Positions 62,520 to 64,000 of a stretch of DNA of 64,000 nt are shown here, in pieces. This DNA is from Heterobilharzia americana (Eukaryota > Platyhelminthes > Trematoda > Strigeidida > Schistosomatidae). The translations under genes and the position numbers were made by a program. The number at the start of each line of letters is the position of its first letter. Within the stretch, counting starts at the first letter, position 1. Below the pieces are notes generated by a model. The model was given only the letters and a program-made list of their open reading frames with translations. It did not search any database and was not told where the DNA came from. The stretch covers positions 60,829,257 through 60,893,256 of the forward strand of contig OX104128.1 in the NCBI GenBank assembly GCA_944470555.2, given 5' to 3'.

Positions 62520-64000
62520 TCTTATATCTGTCTATTCAGGATATAACATGACTATCAACCAAGGTCTTCAGTTGGCAACCATCTCACTTCCAACTGGTTG
62601 ACCCCATAGGTGACGGTTTCTCATTAGAACTGTGAAATATTCATCTAAAAGTATGTCACTAATGAATAATATTCCGTAACGTAGTTAAGGATTTAACTGC
62701 ATTTTATTTTCAAGGTTGTATTCATCACAGACTGATATTATTTGTAGAGACATTTCTAAGGCTCTCTACTTTGACTAGTAGCATTTGTAGACTCAATAAA
62801 GTTATGAATTGTCAAGAAAAAAAATTATTCAAGGAGTAATCAACAGTTCGAAAATTGGTTTTTAGTAATTAATGTATCTTGAACAAACTGATGAAAAGGT
62901 TCTTAAATGGGTTCTTAATAAGTATGGAAATATTCCACTGGTGATGAGGTATTCACAATCAGTTTGACAAGTGAATTCCATGCATTTTGTGTTGTTTTTT
63001 GAAAAAGTAATCAACCAATTCCTATTTCGATTTCATTTGTTTTAATGTGTTCATTGGATAGATATACGAATATTGATATCACAAACGTAGGCTGATGTAC
63101 TACAATAATGTCCTTATCCAATTTACTATATCTGACATTCGCAATAAGAGGCGAAATAAAAACGGAAGATAAATGAAGAGGAAGAAATAATGATGAAAAC
63201 AGCAGAAATGAACTACGAGAAGAATGAGAAAGTAATATGTTAGCAGTGAAAATAAAATACTCAAGATTTAATTGCTGATTAAGAAGAAAAGTGTTCACAA
63301 AGCAAAGGAAATTTGATAACGTATCAAACTTGGTAAAGTTCCTTTCTTTTATATCCATCAGATATATGATGTTGTCAGGTAGCATTATCTGTCAACCACC
63401 TGTCCCAGTTATTTCGCAACCTTCGACCAATAAGCTTATATACACTTCCATATTCAGTTCAGAGAAACCTAATCGACTGACTAGTTTCATGCTTAATTTT
63501 GATCGTGTATTGAGAAACAGAATAACTTTTCTAACCTTTCATAGTTTAAATAATTGAAAGAAATGTCATGTTGGTTGCTTTAACCAGCTTGTTAAGGGCA
63601 ATTTTAACCCTTTTTCAAAGTATATTGTATATTATTATTATTACTGTTGTTTATATCACCAATGAACTATTATATGGCACAGATATCAGAATTATTGACA
63701 AAGTGAATAAAATTGAATTTGAGTACTTAAATAAAGCGAAATGGAACAAAAATAAAACAAAATGTGATTAAAATACACTTAAAGAAGTAAGGAGAGAAAC
63801 AAAACGTTTAAAATATCATTGGTCGATATTTGTTTAACAGTAGTATAGTTTCACATAAATGGCATGTTTTTAAGCATAATTTAGAGACATGTGGAAAATT
63901 ACAGTAACCTGTCATTCTCCATGATATGCATGATGATGTTGGCGATAAATCAACGCATTCCTGTTTGTTAGATGGATCTGAAAAAGGAAGTTGAATACAT
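62520..64000. other. Anonymous AT-rich DNA to window end
   Basis: A 124-codon frame on the - strand at 63011-63385 is low-complexity (Phe/Leu/Ser-rich) and probably chance. Nothing else recognised. Confidence 0.45.

Noticed and set aside
63011..63385. 124-codon - strand frame
   Set aside because: Low-complexity AT-rich sequence, no splice or promoter context, no domain.

Overview
This window looks like nuclear DNA of a blood fluke, most likely Schistosoma; the species cannot be fixed from sequence alone. The evidence is AT-rich DNA, many broken non-LTR retrotransposons of the CR1 and RTE types, gypsy-type LTR fragments, tRNA-derived SINEs of the Sm-alpha kind, and a gene with micro-exon gene (MEG) architecture. 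MEGs are the secreted-protein genes typical of schistosomes. No bacterial genes, rRNA genes or CRISPR arrays were seen.

The main gene runs on the + strand from 41204 to 52578. A TATA box and a signal-peptide exon are followed by a chain of short exons (15 to 69 nt). All are multiples of three and all fit phase 1, with AG/GT borders and open frame across every junction. My reconstruction gives a secreted protein of about 215 residues with seven cysteines after the leader. There are two possible 3' ends, each with its own AATAAA.

A second copy of most of this gene lies on the - strand (15829-21660). The two copies share inverted arms B (14908-21206) and B' (45376-51664), about 6.3 kb and nearly identical. 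Past the inner end of the arms the homology continues but is far weaker, and it still includes a matching 18-nt micro-exon. A second, smaller inverted pair, A (10341-11912) and A' (34423-35994), is interleaved with the first (order A-B-A'-B'). In transcript direction A follows the left gene and precedes the right one. That fits an old tandem array of MEG units cut by an inversion, with parts later homogenised.

Layout: 1-2940 CR1-like element (+); 2940-5440 sparse; 5440-9840 CR1-like element (-); 10341-11912 arm A with a SINE; 12340-13080 RTE fragment (+); 13766-14437 unidentified interrupted frame (-); 14908-21206 arm B with the left gene copy; 21207-23480 diverged continuation of that copy; 23480-25760 RTE (-); 25760-29285 CR1-like (+); 29290-33500 gypsy pieces on both strands; 33915-34250 SINE; 34423-35994 arm A'; 36240-41160 mostly anonymous, with an RTE tail, a SINE and a Penelope-like fragment; 41164-52752 the right gene; 53040-53950 gypsy integrase (-); 54000-56800 anonymous with SINEs and a few candidate exons; 56820-59190 RTE (+); 59270-64000 SINEs, another RTE fragment and anonymous AT-rich DNA.

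All homology statements come from reading the sequence by eye. Exon borders are predictions without transcript support.
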